DNA of 64,000 bases, from assembly GCA_016788585.1 (NCBI GenBank), contig JAEURP010000026.1:62001-126000 (forward strand), given 5' to 3'. This document shows positions 24,974 through 32,651 of this stretch, piece after piece. The number at the start of each line of letters is the position of its first letter. Positions within the stretch are counted from its first letter, which is position 1. Both the position numbers and the translations under genes were made by a program. The DNA comes from Chthonomonas sp. Its GTDB lineage: Bacteria > Armatimonadota > Fimbriimonadia > Fimbriimonadales > Fimbriimonadaceae. The notes beneath the pieces were generated by a model. The model did not search any database, was not told the DNA's origin, and was given only the letters and a program-made list of their open reading frames with translations.

Positions 24974-26091
24974 ATGGGTACCTCGGGAGATTGTATCCCG
25001 AGCTCCCGAAGCAGAATAAACCGGATTCGCTCGCAGGCTCGTGCGTCACCGTATGGCGAGCGCGCTTGCGCCATAGCTTTGTAGGCATCGTCGTCGGTTA
25101 GCAATATGCGCGACTCGTTAAGCACGACGGTCGGCTCGGTTCCGACAAGCTTCGCGACACCCGCATGCACGCCCTCAGGCCGCTCGGTCGTGTTCCTTAG
25201 GACCAAAACCGGCACACCGAAAGTCGGAGCTTCTTCTTGTACGCCGCCGCTGTCGGTGAGGATCAGCGACGAACGCTGCATGAGCTTCACGAAGTCCATG
25301 TAGTCCGGCGGCTCAATAACCTTGATTCGGTCGTGACCGCCTAGGATTGGCTCGATCGCTTCTCGAACAATCGGGTTCTTGTGGAGCGGTACGACCAATA
25401 GAACATCGCTGAAGTCGTCCACCAATTGGCGGCAGGCCTTCGCGATTCCCTTTTGATACTCGCCCCAGTTTTCGCGGCGGTGCGTCGTGAGAAGTACTAC
25501 CCGGCCTTGGTGCTCGGGGAACCACTCGGCTTTGCTCACACTGGCCACATGGTGAAGAGCATCGATTCCGGTGTTCCCCGTTACAAAGGTAGATGCAGCG
25601 GACATGCCCTCACGGATCAAGTTCTCGGCGGCACGACTGGTCGGCGCAAAATGCAGTCTCGCCAACAGAGCGGCGGCGCGGCGATTGAATTCCTCGGGGA
25701 AAGGGCGATCGATACGATCTGTTCTAAGACCTGCCTCGATATGACCTACCGGAATCTGTCGATAAAATGCTGCCAATGACGCGACAAAGGTGGTCGTGGT
25801 ATCCCCTTGAGCAAGCACCCACTGCGGCTGGAGTTTCTCAAGAAGCGCATCGATACCCTCTAATGCGCGTGTTGTCACTTGGGCCAGTGTCTGCCCATGC
25901 ACCATGATGTCGAGGTCATGGTCAGGCTCTAATCCAAAGGCTCCGAGTGCCTGAGCTAGCATTTCGCGGTGCTGGCCAGTGGAGACGAGGATGCACTCGA
26001 CATCTGGGTGCTTTCGTAACTCAAGCACGACTGGGGCGGTCTTGATTGCATCCGGTCGTGTGCCACAAATGGCAACGATTCGAGGCTTCAT
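24964..26091 (-). CDS. wecB: UDP-N-acetylglucosamine 2-epimerase (non-hydrolysing)
   Basis: A 375-residue enzyme interconverting UDP-GlcNAc and UDP-ManNAc for surface polysaccharides. Starts MKPRIVAICGTRPDAIKTAP; further motifs are QGDTTTTF, HIEAGLRT, PFPEEFNR, TTHRRENWG and TDSGGVQEEAP. All match the non-hydrolysing class. The ATG at 26091 overlaps the stop of the wecA-like gene (ATGA), which excludes the longer frame. It completes a small unit of lipid carrier, sugar transferase and sugar epimerase. Confidence 0.95.
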   Translation of the reverse strand: MKPRIVAICGTRPDAIKTAPVVLELRKHPDVECILVSTGQHREMLAQALGAFGLEPDHDLDIMVHGQTLAQVTTRALEGIDALLEKLQPQWVLAQGDTTTTFVASLAAFYRQIPVGHIEAGLRTDRIDRPFPEEFNRRAAALLARLHFAPTSRAAENLIREGMSAASTFVTGNTGIDALHHVASVSKAEWFPEHQGRVVLLTTHRRENWGEYQKGIAKACRQLVDDFSDVLLVVPLHKNPIVREAIEPILGGHDRIKVIEPPDYMDFVKLMQRSSLILTDSGGVQEEAPTFGVPVLVLRNTTERPEGVHAGVAKLVGTEPTVVLNESRILLTDDDAYKAMAQARSPYGDARACERIRFILLRELGIQSPEVPMWT

Positions 26092-26993
26092 TTCTGTACC
26101 GCCAATTGCACAAAGACCGCGCAAACGAAAGCTGAGACACTGTAAAGAGTGAGCACCGTCTGGCGTTGATTAAGCCCCCGACCAAGAAGCACATGATGGA
26201 CGTGCCGCTTATCGGGTTGGGTCAATGGATCCCCCGCTCGGTAACGCTTGATCATCACTTGGGCAGCATCAAACAAGGGAACAAAGAACAGAAAAAGTGG
26301 GGCCGCAATCGTCAGTGAACCAGGAGCCTTCATCGCGCCAGCAATGCACAAACTCGCCAGCAAGAAGCCAAGAATGTAGGCACCTCCTGTCCCCATGATG
26401 ATGCGCGCGGGGTTGTAATTGTGTTGCAGAAATCCCATCGAAGCACCCGCGACAGCAGCGGCCAGAATTGCGATGTACGGTTGGGCCGACCAAGTTCCAA
26501 CAATACAGAGGGTAACCGCCGTAATGGCAGCTAGACCGGATGCCAATCCATCCACCCCGTCGATCGTGTCCATGGTCTTTGTAATGATGAAGATCGTGAA
26601 CATTGTGACAGGTACAGCCAATGCGATTGGCGCAACGACTTGAACTCGGCCCTTGTCATCAAACAAAAATTGAACCGCAATGCCCGCGAGCAGCAAGAGA
26701 ATGAACTGTGCCTTGGCGCTGTATTGGTGAAGATCATCAAGGGCTCCGACGACGACCAGGACGCCCCCAACGACCAACATGCCAATCAAGTAAAGCGGAA
26801 ATGGATGGTTCGGGAAAGCCATGGGCAACACGGCTAATGCTGAAACAACAATGCCCGCATAAATGGCAAGGCCACCCCAACGAGGTAGGGGAGCCTTGTG
26901 AATTCGCCGGTCGTCCCGCTTGGGATCGTCGACAGCACCCCTTGCGATGGCGATCTTTCGGACCAATGGCGTGAGAAGCCAAGTTGCAACCAA
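26088..26993 (-). CDS. Undecaprenyl-phosphate GlcNAc-1-phosphate transferase (WecA/TagO/MraY family)
   Basis: A polytopic membrane enzyme that starts a lipid-linked glycan by moving a sugar phosphate onto undecaprenyl phosphate. Motifs: DDRRIHKAPLPRWGG, GALDDLHQYSAK, MDTIDGVDGLASG, and the cytoplasmic HVHHVLLGRG. The second and third carry the Mg-binding Asp residues. The start is unsettled: TTG 26993 leaves a shortened first membrane segment, while the frame continues upstream for about 12 residues (LGYPLIGFLVA) without a normal start codon. It overlaps wecB. Which sugar is used is unknown. Confidence 0.88.
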   Translation of the reverse strand: MVATWLLTPLVRKIAIARGAVDDPKRDDRRIHKAPLPRWGGLAIYAGIVVSALAVLPMAFPNHPFPLYLIGMLVVGGVLVVVGALDDLHQYSAKAQFILLLLAGIAVQFLFDDKGRVQVVAPIALAVPVTMFTIFIITKTMDTIDGVDGLASGLAAITAVTLCIVGTWSAQPYIAILAAAVAGASMGFLQHNYNPARIIMGTGGAYILGFLLASLCIAGAMKAPGSLTIAAPLFLFFVPLFDAAQVMIKRYRAGDPLTQPDKRHVHHVLLGRGLNQRQTVLTLYSVSAFVCAVFVQLAVQK

Positions 26994-27028
26994 GGCAACG
27001 AGAAAACCGATCAGCGGGTAGCCAAGTT

Positions 27029-27502
27029 CTATGTCACCACCTCTACTCGGTCTTCGGTAAAGCGAAGTACTTCGAGCTTTGCCTCGCGGAAGAGCTCGAG
27101 AGAAAACTCATCGGGATAGTCGCCCTCGTAGATCACTCGAGAAACCCCAGCATTCAGCAACATCTTCGCACAGGCATTGCAAGGCTGGCAGGTGACATAC
27201 ATTGTCGTGCCTTCGCAGGCAACGCCGATTTTGGCCGCCTGCAAGAGGCAGTTCTGTTCGGCGTGAAGACTGCGAATGCAGTGCCCTGCTCGCATGCACC
27301 CATTCGGCCAGTCGTGTTGGGGCCCTTCTGGTGGGCAATGGGAAAGGCCAGAGGGTGCGCCATTGTAGCCAGTCGCGACTATGCGCTTGTCGCGCACGAT
27401 TACCGCGCCCACCTGCCGACGAGGACATGTCGCACGGGTTTTCACCAAGTGTGCGATCTGCATAAAGTAGGCGTCCCAACTGGGTCGATCAGGCGGTAAC
27501 AA
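27029..27502 (-). CDS. dCMP deaminase family protein (ComEB-like)
   Basis: A 157-residue zinc deaminase that would convert dCMP to dUMP for thymidylate synthesis. The zinc site is formed by SLHAEQN (His, with the catalytic Glu) and TCQPCNAC (two Cys). GYNGAPSGLSHC and a further Cys/His-rich insert (CPPEGPQHDWPNGCMRAGHC) suggest the second structural zinc of dCMP deaminases. The frame opens with TTG 27502; an internal ATG at 27463 is possible. It is upstream of the wecA-like gene in the same direction. Confidence 0.88.
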   Translation of the reverse strand: MLPPDRPSWDAYFMQIAHLVKTRATCPRRQVGAVIVRDKRIVATGYNGAPSGLSHCPPEGPQHDWPNGCMRAGHCIRSLHAEQNCLLQAAKIGVACEGTTMYVTCQPCNACAKMLLNAGVSRVIYEGDYPDEFSLELFREAKLEVLRFTEDRVEVVT

Positions 27503-27527
27503 GCTAATTGCGAATTATGCCATGCCG

Positions 27528-28136
27528 CTACCGCTGGGATTCCGCAATCGCCTTAATCCGCTCCCAATTTGTCAATACATCTTCCCAACCCTGCTTAACT
27601 GAGCCCTCGCTCGCCTTGGCGGCCGACTTCACTTGTTTCTCGAGCCAAGCTCGGTGTTCGGGAAATTTGGAATAGGCTTGTTGCATGGCTGGCAGGGCAA
27701 GCGACTGGATGGCGTGATTCGAATTTGCCATGGTTTTCGAGATCCATTCCTTTACACGTGGATCAAGCGCCTCGCCGGTCCTGACACTCTCGGCCATGGC
27801 AATGCTCTGCTTTTGCACTTCCGCAAAAGCCTTGCCCGGCTCCAAAGAACCGCGGACCTTTTGCTGGGCATCTTGCATGGCCTTTGTGGCTTCCTTCACG
27901 ACAGAGTCTTTCGTCTGGTCGATCTTCTCATTGACCGCCTTACTGGCCTCATCCTTGGCCGCCTTTAGCTTTTCGTCAACGGCCTTTGAAGCCGCCTGCT
28001 TGCCTTGATCAACTTTCTCGTTGACCGCAGTAACGGCGTTATCTTGGATGTCTTTGGCTCTCGATTCCACCTCCGCTCGTTGAGCATCACAGCCCAACAT
28101 GGCAAGGGCAAGAGCTGGTAAGAAGAATAACTTCAC
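27528..28136 (-). CDS. Putative lipoprotein with long helical repeats
   Basis: From the GTG at 28136, two bases after the preceding stop, the product has 202 residues. It begins with a lipoprotein signal (lipobox AMLGC), then a helical, 11/22-residue periodic stretch rich in Ala, Lys and Asp (VNEKVDQGKQAASKAVDEK and similar), like apolipoprotein or LEA-type helices. The C-terminal half (about 105-202) is helical without known motifs. No function can be assigned. The upstream extension of the frame overlaps the neighbour and is rejected. Confidence 0.65.
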   Translation of the reverse strand: MKLFFLPALALAMLGCDAQRAEVESRAKDIQDNAVTAVNEKVDQGKQAASKAVDEKLKAAKDEASKAVNEKIDQTKDSVVKEATKAMQDAQQKVRGSLEPGKAFAEVQKQSIAMAESVRTGEALDPRVKEWISKTMANSNHAIQSLALPAMQQAYSKFPEHRAWLEKQVKSAAKASEGSVKQGWEDVLTNWERIKAIAESQR

Positions 28137-28137
28137 G

Positions 28138-28923
28138 TTAAAGAAGACGGAATTCCGGGGTTTTGGGTGCCGGGGTCCCAGGCTTGGCCTCTTTGAACTC
28201 AACCGCAATCTTCAAAGTGCGGGTGGTGACTTTGTCCTCGTTAATCGACTTGACCATACTGTCGGCATCGCCTTTCATTTTGAAAAGCACAATCCAGCCG
28301 CGCCGATCGAAGATAGCTTCCCCCTTAGCCGTCAGTGTTGTTGCAACTTCATTTTCGGCGTCCCTCTTGTCTTTCACCACCTGCATGGCGGCGTCTTCAT
28401 AGACGGTGTACTTCTGCTCGACCTTGAGGTTGATGGTAGCCGTTTTCTCATCAAGTTTGGTCAGTTCGCATTCGTATGTGACTGGGCTGCCGGCGAACGA
28501 CTTCTCGAAGCTCCACTTGTCGCCGATGGCAAGTTCCTTGGCTGGGAACTCGACGGGCATGTAGGTGATGTCGGGGAAGCGCTTGACGTCGAGGCCGGGG
28601 AGGCGCACCGGGAGTTCGATGTTCGGGGCGTCGGTCTTCGTGATCTTGCCTTGGGGAGAGTATTCGACAGTCGTCTTCGGGAAGAATTCCTTGACGTTGT
28701 CAAGAGTAAGTGGGAGCGTGCCGCCGTTGAAGATAATCTTCGCGCTCGTTAGTTCGCTCGTTGCTGTTCCTGGCTTTCCTTGCACTTGGACACCAAGGCG
28801 CACGTCGGCCTCGCCTTCGTTGCCACCCAGGATCGGAATCATGCCGGTGAACACCACGCGCAGGTCGTAGTTGATCGGGGCAGCTGAAATGCCGTAGGTT
28901 AGGAGGAGAGCAGTGAGTTGCAT
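28138..28923 (-). CDS. Secreted protein of unknown function
   Basis: A 261-residue protein with a short signal-like start (MQLTALLLTYGISAAP). The body is a beta-rich fold with two similar halves; LAIGDKWSFEKSFAGSPVTY is a typical outer-surface strand pattern, also seen in DUF6263-like proteins, but the match is not firm. No catalytic residues stand out. It starts four bases after the nadA stop and ends just before the lipoprotein gene, so the three form an operon. Confidence 0.6.
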   Translation of the reverse strand: MQLTALLLTYGISAAPINYDLRVVFTGMIPILGGNEGEADVRLGVQVQGKPGTATSELTSAKIIFNGGTLPLTLDNVKEFFPKTTVEYSPQGKITKTDAPNIELPVRLPGLDVKRFPDITYMPVEFPAKELAIGDKWSFEKSFAGSPVTYECELTKLDEKTATINLKVEQKYTVYEDAAMQVVKDKRDAENEVATTLTAKGEAIFDRRGWIVLFKMKGDADSMVKSINEDKVTTRTLKIAVEFKEAKPGTPAPKTPEFRLL

Positions 28924-28926
28924 GGT

Positions 28927-30021
28927 TTAAGGGAGCAGGAGCATCTGCGCCAACGCATTTCTAGACGGTTCAGCGATCTCTTCCGGCACGAGGACCTGAT
29001 TGACAACGCGCCCCTCGACCAATTCTTCTAGCGCATAGAGCAAGAACGAAGGATGGATGCGGTACATCGTGCTGCACGGGCAGATTTGCGGATCGAGGCA
29101 GAAGATGGTCTTATCGGGATTCTCGTTGGCGAGGCGCTGCACTAGATTAATCTCGGTGCCGACGGCCCAGGTCGTCCCAGCGGGCGCAGATTCGACCGCC
29201 TTAATAATATAGGCCGTCGAGCCATTGTCGTCGCTTGCCTGAACAACACTAAGCTCGCATTCGGGGTGGACGATCACGTTCACATCGGGATATTCCTCCC
29301 GTGCCTTCGCAATCTGCGCGACCGTAAACCGACTGTGCACCGAGCAGTGGCCCTTCCAAAGAATAAACTTCGCGCGCTCGATTTGCTCGGCTGTATTCCC
29401 TCCCATTGGCTTGAAGGGATCCCAAAGAACCATGTCCGAAGGATCGTAGCCGAGCCGCACGCCCGTGTTTCGCCCCAGGTGCTGGTCGGGGAAGAACAGA
29501 ACCTTCTCCCCCTTATTCAAAGCCCATTCGACCGCCGACGGCGCATTCGTGCTCGTGCAGACAGTGCCGTCGCGCTCGCCGACAAAGGCCTTCAGGTTCG
29601 CCGCCGAGTTAATGTAAGTCACCGGCACGACCCCCTGCAAATCAACCAAAGAGCCTAGCGCCTTCCAGCAATTGTTCACCTGAAAGATGTTCGCCATGTC
29701 GGCCATGCTGCAGCCGGCGGCCATGTTCGGCAGGATCACTTTCTGCGAGGGCGGCGTCAGAATGTCCGCGCTTTCGGCCATAAAGTGCACGCCGCAAAAC
29801 ACGATAAACTCCGCCTCGGGGTGGCTGCCCGCGTCTTTGGCGAGCTTATAGCTGTCGCCGCGAAAGTCGGCGTGCTGAATAATTGCGTCGCGCTGATAGT
29901 GATGCCCCAGAATCACCAGTTTCGAACCCAACTTCTCTTTCGCGAGGACGATCCGCGCGTCAACCTCCACCTCGGGCAAGCCGACGTAGTCTTCGGGAAG
30001 GGGCGCTTGCCGGGTTCTCAT
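28927..30021 (-). CDS. nadA: Quinolinate synthase NadA
   Basis: A 364-residue 4Fe-4S enzyme that condenses iminoaspartate with dihydroxyacetone phosphate to quinolinate in NAD synthesis. Motifs: ILGHHYQRDAI, FCGVHFMAESADIL, PNMAAGCSMADM, KGHCSVHSRF, HPECELSVV, and CLDPQICPCSTMYRIHP near the end; the cluster Cys residues lie in the FCGV, HPEC or CPCS segments typical of NadA. Its partner nadB is some 9 kb away at 38404. The ATG overlaps the phosphatase stop (ATGA). Confidence 0.95.
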   Translation of the reverse strand: MRTRQAPLPEDYVGLPEVEVDARIVLAKEKLGSKLVILGHHYQRDAIIQHADFRGDSYKLAKDAGSHPEAEFIVFCGVHFMAESADILTPPSQKVILPNMAAGCSMADMANIFQVNNCWKALGSLVDLQGVVPVTYINSAANLKAFVGERDGTVCTSTNAPSAVEWALNKGEKVLFFPDQHLGRNTGVRLGYDPSDMVLWDPFKPMGGNTAEQIERAKFILWKGHCSVHSRFTVAQIAKAREEYPDVNVIVHPECELSVVQASDDNGSTAYIIKAVESAPAGTTWAVGTEINLVQRLANENPDKTIFCLDPQICPCSTMYRIHPSFLLYALEELVEGRVVNQVLVPEEIAEPSRNALAQMLLLP

Positions 30022-30488
30022 GGCTCAACTATTCTACGCGAGTTCACGATCGCCGATAGCAGGTTCTCGCAAGCCGAGTAGCACATCGCGTAAACGTTGT
30101 CGAAGCCGTCCTCCTCGCCATAGTAGGGGTCGGGCACCTCGAGGTCGTCGTTATCGGGGTCCCATTGCAGCAGGTAGGAAATCTTCTCCTTTCGCGCGCC
30201 GGGCCAGGCCAGCACATCGCGCATATTCGCCGCGTCCATCACGACGATATGGTCGTATTCCTCAAAGTCTTTGCTCTGTAGCTGCCGTGCGAGGTGGTTC
30301 ATCGGGCAGCCGTTCATCTCGCCCACCCGCCGCGCCCTCGGGTCCGACCGCTCCCCAATATGCCAACTCCCCGTCCCCGCCGAGTCGATCTTGATGTTCT
30401 CGTTGGCTTCATTTGCAAGCTTCCGAAATATCCCCTCAGCAATAGGCGAGCGGCAGATATTGCCAAGGCAGACGAATAGGACGGACAC
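30018..30488 (-). CDS. Low-molecular-weight protein-tyrosine phosphatase
   Basis: A 156-residue phosphatase. The P-loop VCLGNICRSP (C(X)5R) is at the start and the general-acid motif DPDN/VPDPYYG follows. In bacteria such enzymes often act on tyrosine kinases that control polysaccharide export, which would suit the neighbouring surface-sugar genes; this is inference. The start is GTG 30488 with TACAAT five bases upstream on the minus strand and no ribosome site. Confidence 0.93.
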   Translation of the reverse strand: MSVLFVCLGNICRSPIAEGIFRKLANEANENIKIDSAGTGSWHIGERSDPRARRVGEMNGCPMNHLARQLQSKDFEEYDHIVVMDAANMRDVLAWPGARKEKISYLLQWDPDNDDLEVPDPYYGEEDGFDNVYAMCYSACENLLSAIVNSRRIVEP

Positions 30489-30493
30489 GGGAT

Positions 30494-30499
30494 ATTGTA
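30494..30499 (-). promoter_or_regulatory. -10-like TACAAT immediately upstream of GTG 30488
   Basis: On the minus strand TACAAT is followed by five bases (ATCCC) and the GTG. A GGAGGGACG repeat of the type found near 16937 lies just upstream. No clear -35. Confidence 0.5.
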
Positions 30500-30527
30500 G
30501 CGGGACGGTGGAGGGACGTTGCGTTGG

Positions 30528-31508
30528 CTACCCTTCTTTCGGTTCGGAGACCTGGATGAATTTTGCCTTTGACTCCTCGGCGATACCACACTCGCGCAAG
30601 TATTCAAAGAACAGGCGCCCTTTGGGAGTGACGACTGGCCTGTAACTGGGCGTGATCAAATCCCATACTCGGAGGATCGCTACATCCTTCTTGAACTTGG
30701 ACCCGGGTGGGAAGTCGTCCGGGATCCCATGCTCGCTAATCAAAGTCGAGCTGAAGTAAAAACACATGCCCAACAAAGTTGTCTCGAGCCTGTAATCATG
30801 TTCTGCCGGCTCGTTTGAAAACTTGTACTTAAACTCGAGCTCAAATGGAATCTCTTTGAGATCGGCGATGAATACGTCGAATTCGTTGTGCAATTCCTTC
30901 AAAGAGGGAGATGCATTGCTGGCCTTTGTTCTGAGTTCTCCGATTGTTGCTTGGAGCTCTCTCGACAGGTCAATGGACTGCCTGTATTCGTCCGCCCGAA
31001 CCCATCCGACTAGGCCCTCATCCTGCGAGTAGTTGTTTAGGGTCTTGAGAACCTCATATTTGATGTCCTTGATGTCGTTTGCTTCCCCACATTGCTTACT
31101 CATAACCCTTTCCTTGAAAGCGCTGTGTTGTGGACGATGCTCGTCGGTGGCAGACTTACCTAGAGCCTGATACTTGGCGTTAATCATTGGGTCGCTCAAG
31201 CAAACTCCAAAGACTGGCTTGCCAGACTCGAGAGCATGGTCGTACTCCACCTCGACGTAAGCCTTTCCCGACTTCGGTTCGATGGAGCCGTACCGCTCTC
31301 CGAGCAAGATCAAAAGAGCGTCGCTTTGATCTATCCATTTCTTAATGATCTCAAGCTGGCTCTCGTCTCCGGCCGCAAACAGTTCCATGCCAGCAGGAAT
31401 GTGACCAGCCTGCAATATTGCCTCGACCGCAGCCTGTCGCTCATCCTTCATGTCCGTGTACGTGGACGACACGAAAATCTGCAGCTTCCGGGAGATCATC
31501 AAGCCCAT
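30528..31508 (-). CDS. DUF4062-domain protein, possible defence effector
   Basis: A 326-residue protein starting (from ATG 31499) MISRKLQIFVSSTYTDMKDE, the hallmark of DUF4062, a TIR-like alpha/beta fold found at the N-terminus of many STAND-type immune proteins. It continues with FAAGDESQLEIIKKWIDQSDALLILLGERYGS and EYDHALESGKPV, both conserved in the family (first 120 residues). The remaining about 200 residues hold helices and an unassigned C-terminal domain; no NTPase is seen. It stands alone between a tRNA-free repeat block and the phosphatase. Role in stress or phage defence is inference. Start region overlaps a second frame. Confidence 0.75.
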   Translation of the reverse strand: MGLMISRKLQIFVSSTYTDMKDERQAAVEAILQAGHIPAGMELFAAGDESQLEIIKKWIDQSDALLILLGERYGSIEPKSGKAYVEVEYDHALESGKPVFGVCLSDPMINAKYQALGKSATDEHRPQHSAFKERVMSKQCGEANDIKDIKYEVLKTLNNYSQDEGLVGWVRADEYRQSIDLSRELQATIGELRTKASNASPSLKELHNEFDVFIADLKEIPFELEFKYKFSNEPAEHDYRLETTLLGMCFYFSSTLISEHGIPDDFPPGSKFKKDVAILRVWDLITPSYRPVVTPKGRLFFEYLRECGIAEESKAKFIQVSEPKEG

Positions 31509-31819
31509 GATACTGCTCTGGCTCGCAGGCGTGATGCCCCAGGTTATTGACGAGCCAGCGCACCATCACCACGCGGCGCGGTAACTCGTCAACGGGGCGG
31601 GGCGGCTTGTCCTCTAAGCGGAGTAACGCGTCGTCAAGATGCTCTGGCGCGTCTACGCAATGCTCTAGCGCGTGTGCGCAATGCTCTAGCGCGTCGATGA
31701 AAAGCTGCATCGCGTCGGCGCAATGAAGCAGCGCTACGACGAAAACCTAAAGAATTCGCACAAAAATGCCGAACAAATGATTAACTTCGGCCCAAGAACA
31801 TGGTCGAGGGAGAAGTCAT
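31509..31819. other. 311-base gene-poor stretch holding only the tandem repeats
   Basis: Apart from the repeat block, the interval between the DUF4062 gene and the fibronectin-type gene holds only the overlapping small frame described under the repeats and a ribosome site (GGGAG) just before ATG 31820. No terminator or RNA gene was recognised. Confidence 0.5.
31618..31743. repeat. 21-bp tandem repeats (about six units)
   Basis: Units of 21 bases begin at 31618, 31639, 31660, 31681, 31702 and 31723. The second to fourth share the core ATGCTCTxGCGCGT; the outer ones are decayed. Read on the minus strand the unit codes a seven-residue pattern, DALEHCA, ALEHCVD, APEHLDD, ALLRLED, with a spaced Leu and Ala, within a 89-codon open frame (31710-31441) that overlaps the start of the DUF4062 gene. 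No ribosome site precedes that frame. It could be a coiled-coil small protein or simple repeat DNA. Confidence 0.7.
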
Positions 31820-32446
31820 ATGTTTAAGAAAAAAACAGACGTGCAGCTCGTAGCTGCTCTCGAACAATTCGCAGCCGGATGCGCTGAGCATGCCACTGCG
31901 CTCGACCTCACGGCCCCACAAGTTGAGGCCATCAGCGACGCGGCGGCGGCCTACGGCGCTGCTTACACGGCAAATGAAGTCGCTCATCTCGCTGCGAAAT
32001 CGGCGACGACGACGAAAAATGCACAGCGCCTCGAATCTGCGAACCTCGCGACCTTCTGGGCTGATCAGTTCTACACGCGTGGTCTCTCGAAATCCATCAT
32101 GAACGACCTCGGATTGCCAGAACGGAACCTGCCTGGCCCGAAGACTTCGCCAGAGATTCCGCTGGAATTCTCGGCGACGCCGACCGCGACCGGCAGCGTG
32201 AACTTCCGATGGAAGCGCAATGGCAATACGAATTCGACCGTGTTTACGGTTGAGGCGAACTCCGGCGATGGCTGGGCGCAGGTTGCTAGCACGAGCAAGG
32301 TGCGCCTGACTTTGACCGGCTACACGCCGGGTGTCGCGGTGAACTTCCGCGTTCGCGCCTCGCGCAACAACCAAACCTCGGCTCCGTCGAACGAGTCGGG
32401 CATCTACGGCGAGGGCTTCGGCTCGACGTTCCAGATCGCGGCGTAA
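31820..32446 (+). CDS. Helical N-terminal plus fibronectin type III protein
   Basis: A 208-residue protein without a clear signal peptide. Residues about 1-100 are Ala-rich helices; residues about 115-208 form one fibronectin type III domain, with the usual FRWKRNGNTNSTVFTVEA and TGYTPGVAVNFRVRASRNN strands. A GGGAG ribosome site precedes the ATG. A phage-tail or surface-adhesion accessory role would be possible, but nothing nearby supports either. It is followed by a GC-rich hairpin element. Confidence 0.65.
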   Translation: MFKKKTDVQLVAALEQFAAGCAEHATALDLTAPQVEAISDAAAAYGAAYTANEVAHLAAKSATTTKNAQRLESANLATFWADQFYTRGLSKSIMNDLGLPERNLPGPKTSPEIPLEFSATPTATGSVNFRWKRNGNTNSTVFTVEANSGDGWAQVASTSKVRLTLTGYTPGVAVNFRVRASRNNQTSAPSNESGIYGEGFGSTFQIAA

Positions 32447-32461
32447 GGCTGCCTCATTTCT

Positions 32462-32560
32462 CCTCTCCCAAGACTGGGAGAGGCCGGGAGAGGGTTGACA
32501 ACGTGCGGTATGCCATCAACCCTCCCCCAACCCCTCCCAAGCTTGGGAGGGGAGTTTTTG
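32462..32560. repeat. GC-rich double hairpin element ending in a terminator
   Basis: CCTCTCCCA and TGGGAGAGG (32462-32483) form a nine-pair hairpin. A second, perfect palindrome runs from 32531 to 32552 (arms CCCCTCCCAAG and CTTGGGAGGGG), followed by AGTTTTTG, as in a terminator. GGGAGAGGGTTG and CAACCCTCCC between them can also pair. A related half element, CCCTCCCCCAAGCTTG, lies near 6028-6043 before rlmN. This looks like a dispersed repeat used as a terminator after the fibronectin gene. Confidence 0.7.
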
Positions 32561-32579
32561 TTTACGCTAGACGAAGGCC

Positions 32580-32636
32580 GAACACTGAAAACCAAAAACT
32601 GAAAACTAGACCGCTGAAACCTAAAACCTGAACCCC
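32580..32636. repeat. Degenerate heptamer repeat array
   Basis: Eight adjacent units of seven bases (one of eight): GAACACT, GAAAACC, AAAAACT, GAAAACT, AGACCGCT, GAAACCT, AAAACCT, GAACCCC. They are of the same family as the GAACACC units in the hydrolase gene at 18355-18382. The array ends four bases before the TATCCT box of the carboxypeptidase gene. Confidence 0.7.
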
Positions 32637-32639
32637 CGG

Positions 32640-32645
32640 TATCCT
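32640..32645 (+). promoter_or_regulatory. -10-like TATCCT immediately upstream of ATG 32652
   Basis: TATCCT is followed by six bases and the ATG of the carboxypeptidase gene. The upstream -35 position falls inside the heptamer array and has no TTGACA-like word. No ribosome site. Confidence 0.5.
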
Positions 32646-32651
32646 GTCCTC

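Noticed and set aside
26997-27028. Possible longer wecA-like N-terminus (LGYPLIGFLVA)
   Set aside because: The frame is open upstream but has no ATG, GTG or TTG start before the stop-overlap region, so the TTG at 26993 is kept with the doubt stated.
30494-30530. Insertion sequence near the DUF4062 gene
   Set aside because: No transposase, no terminal inverted repeats and no target duplication were found; only a short GGAGGGACG repeat is present.
31618-31743. CRISPR array
   Set aside because: The 21-base units are directly adjacent without spacers and no cas gene is near.
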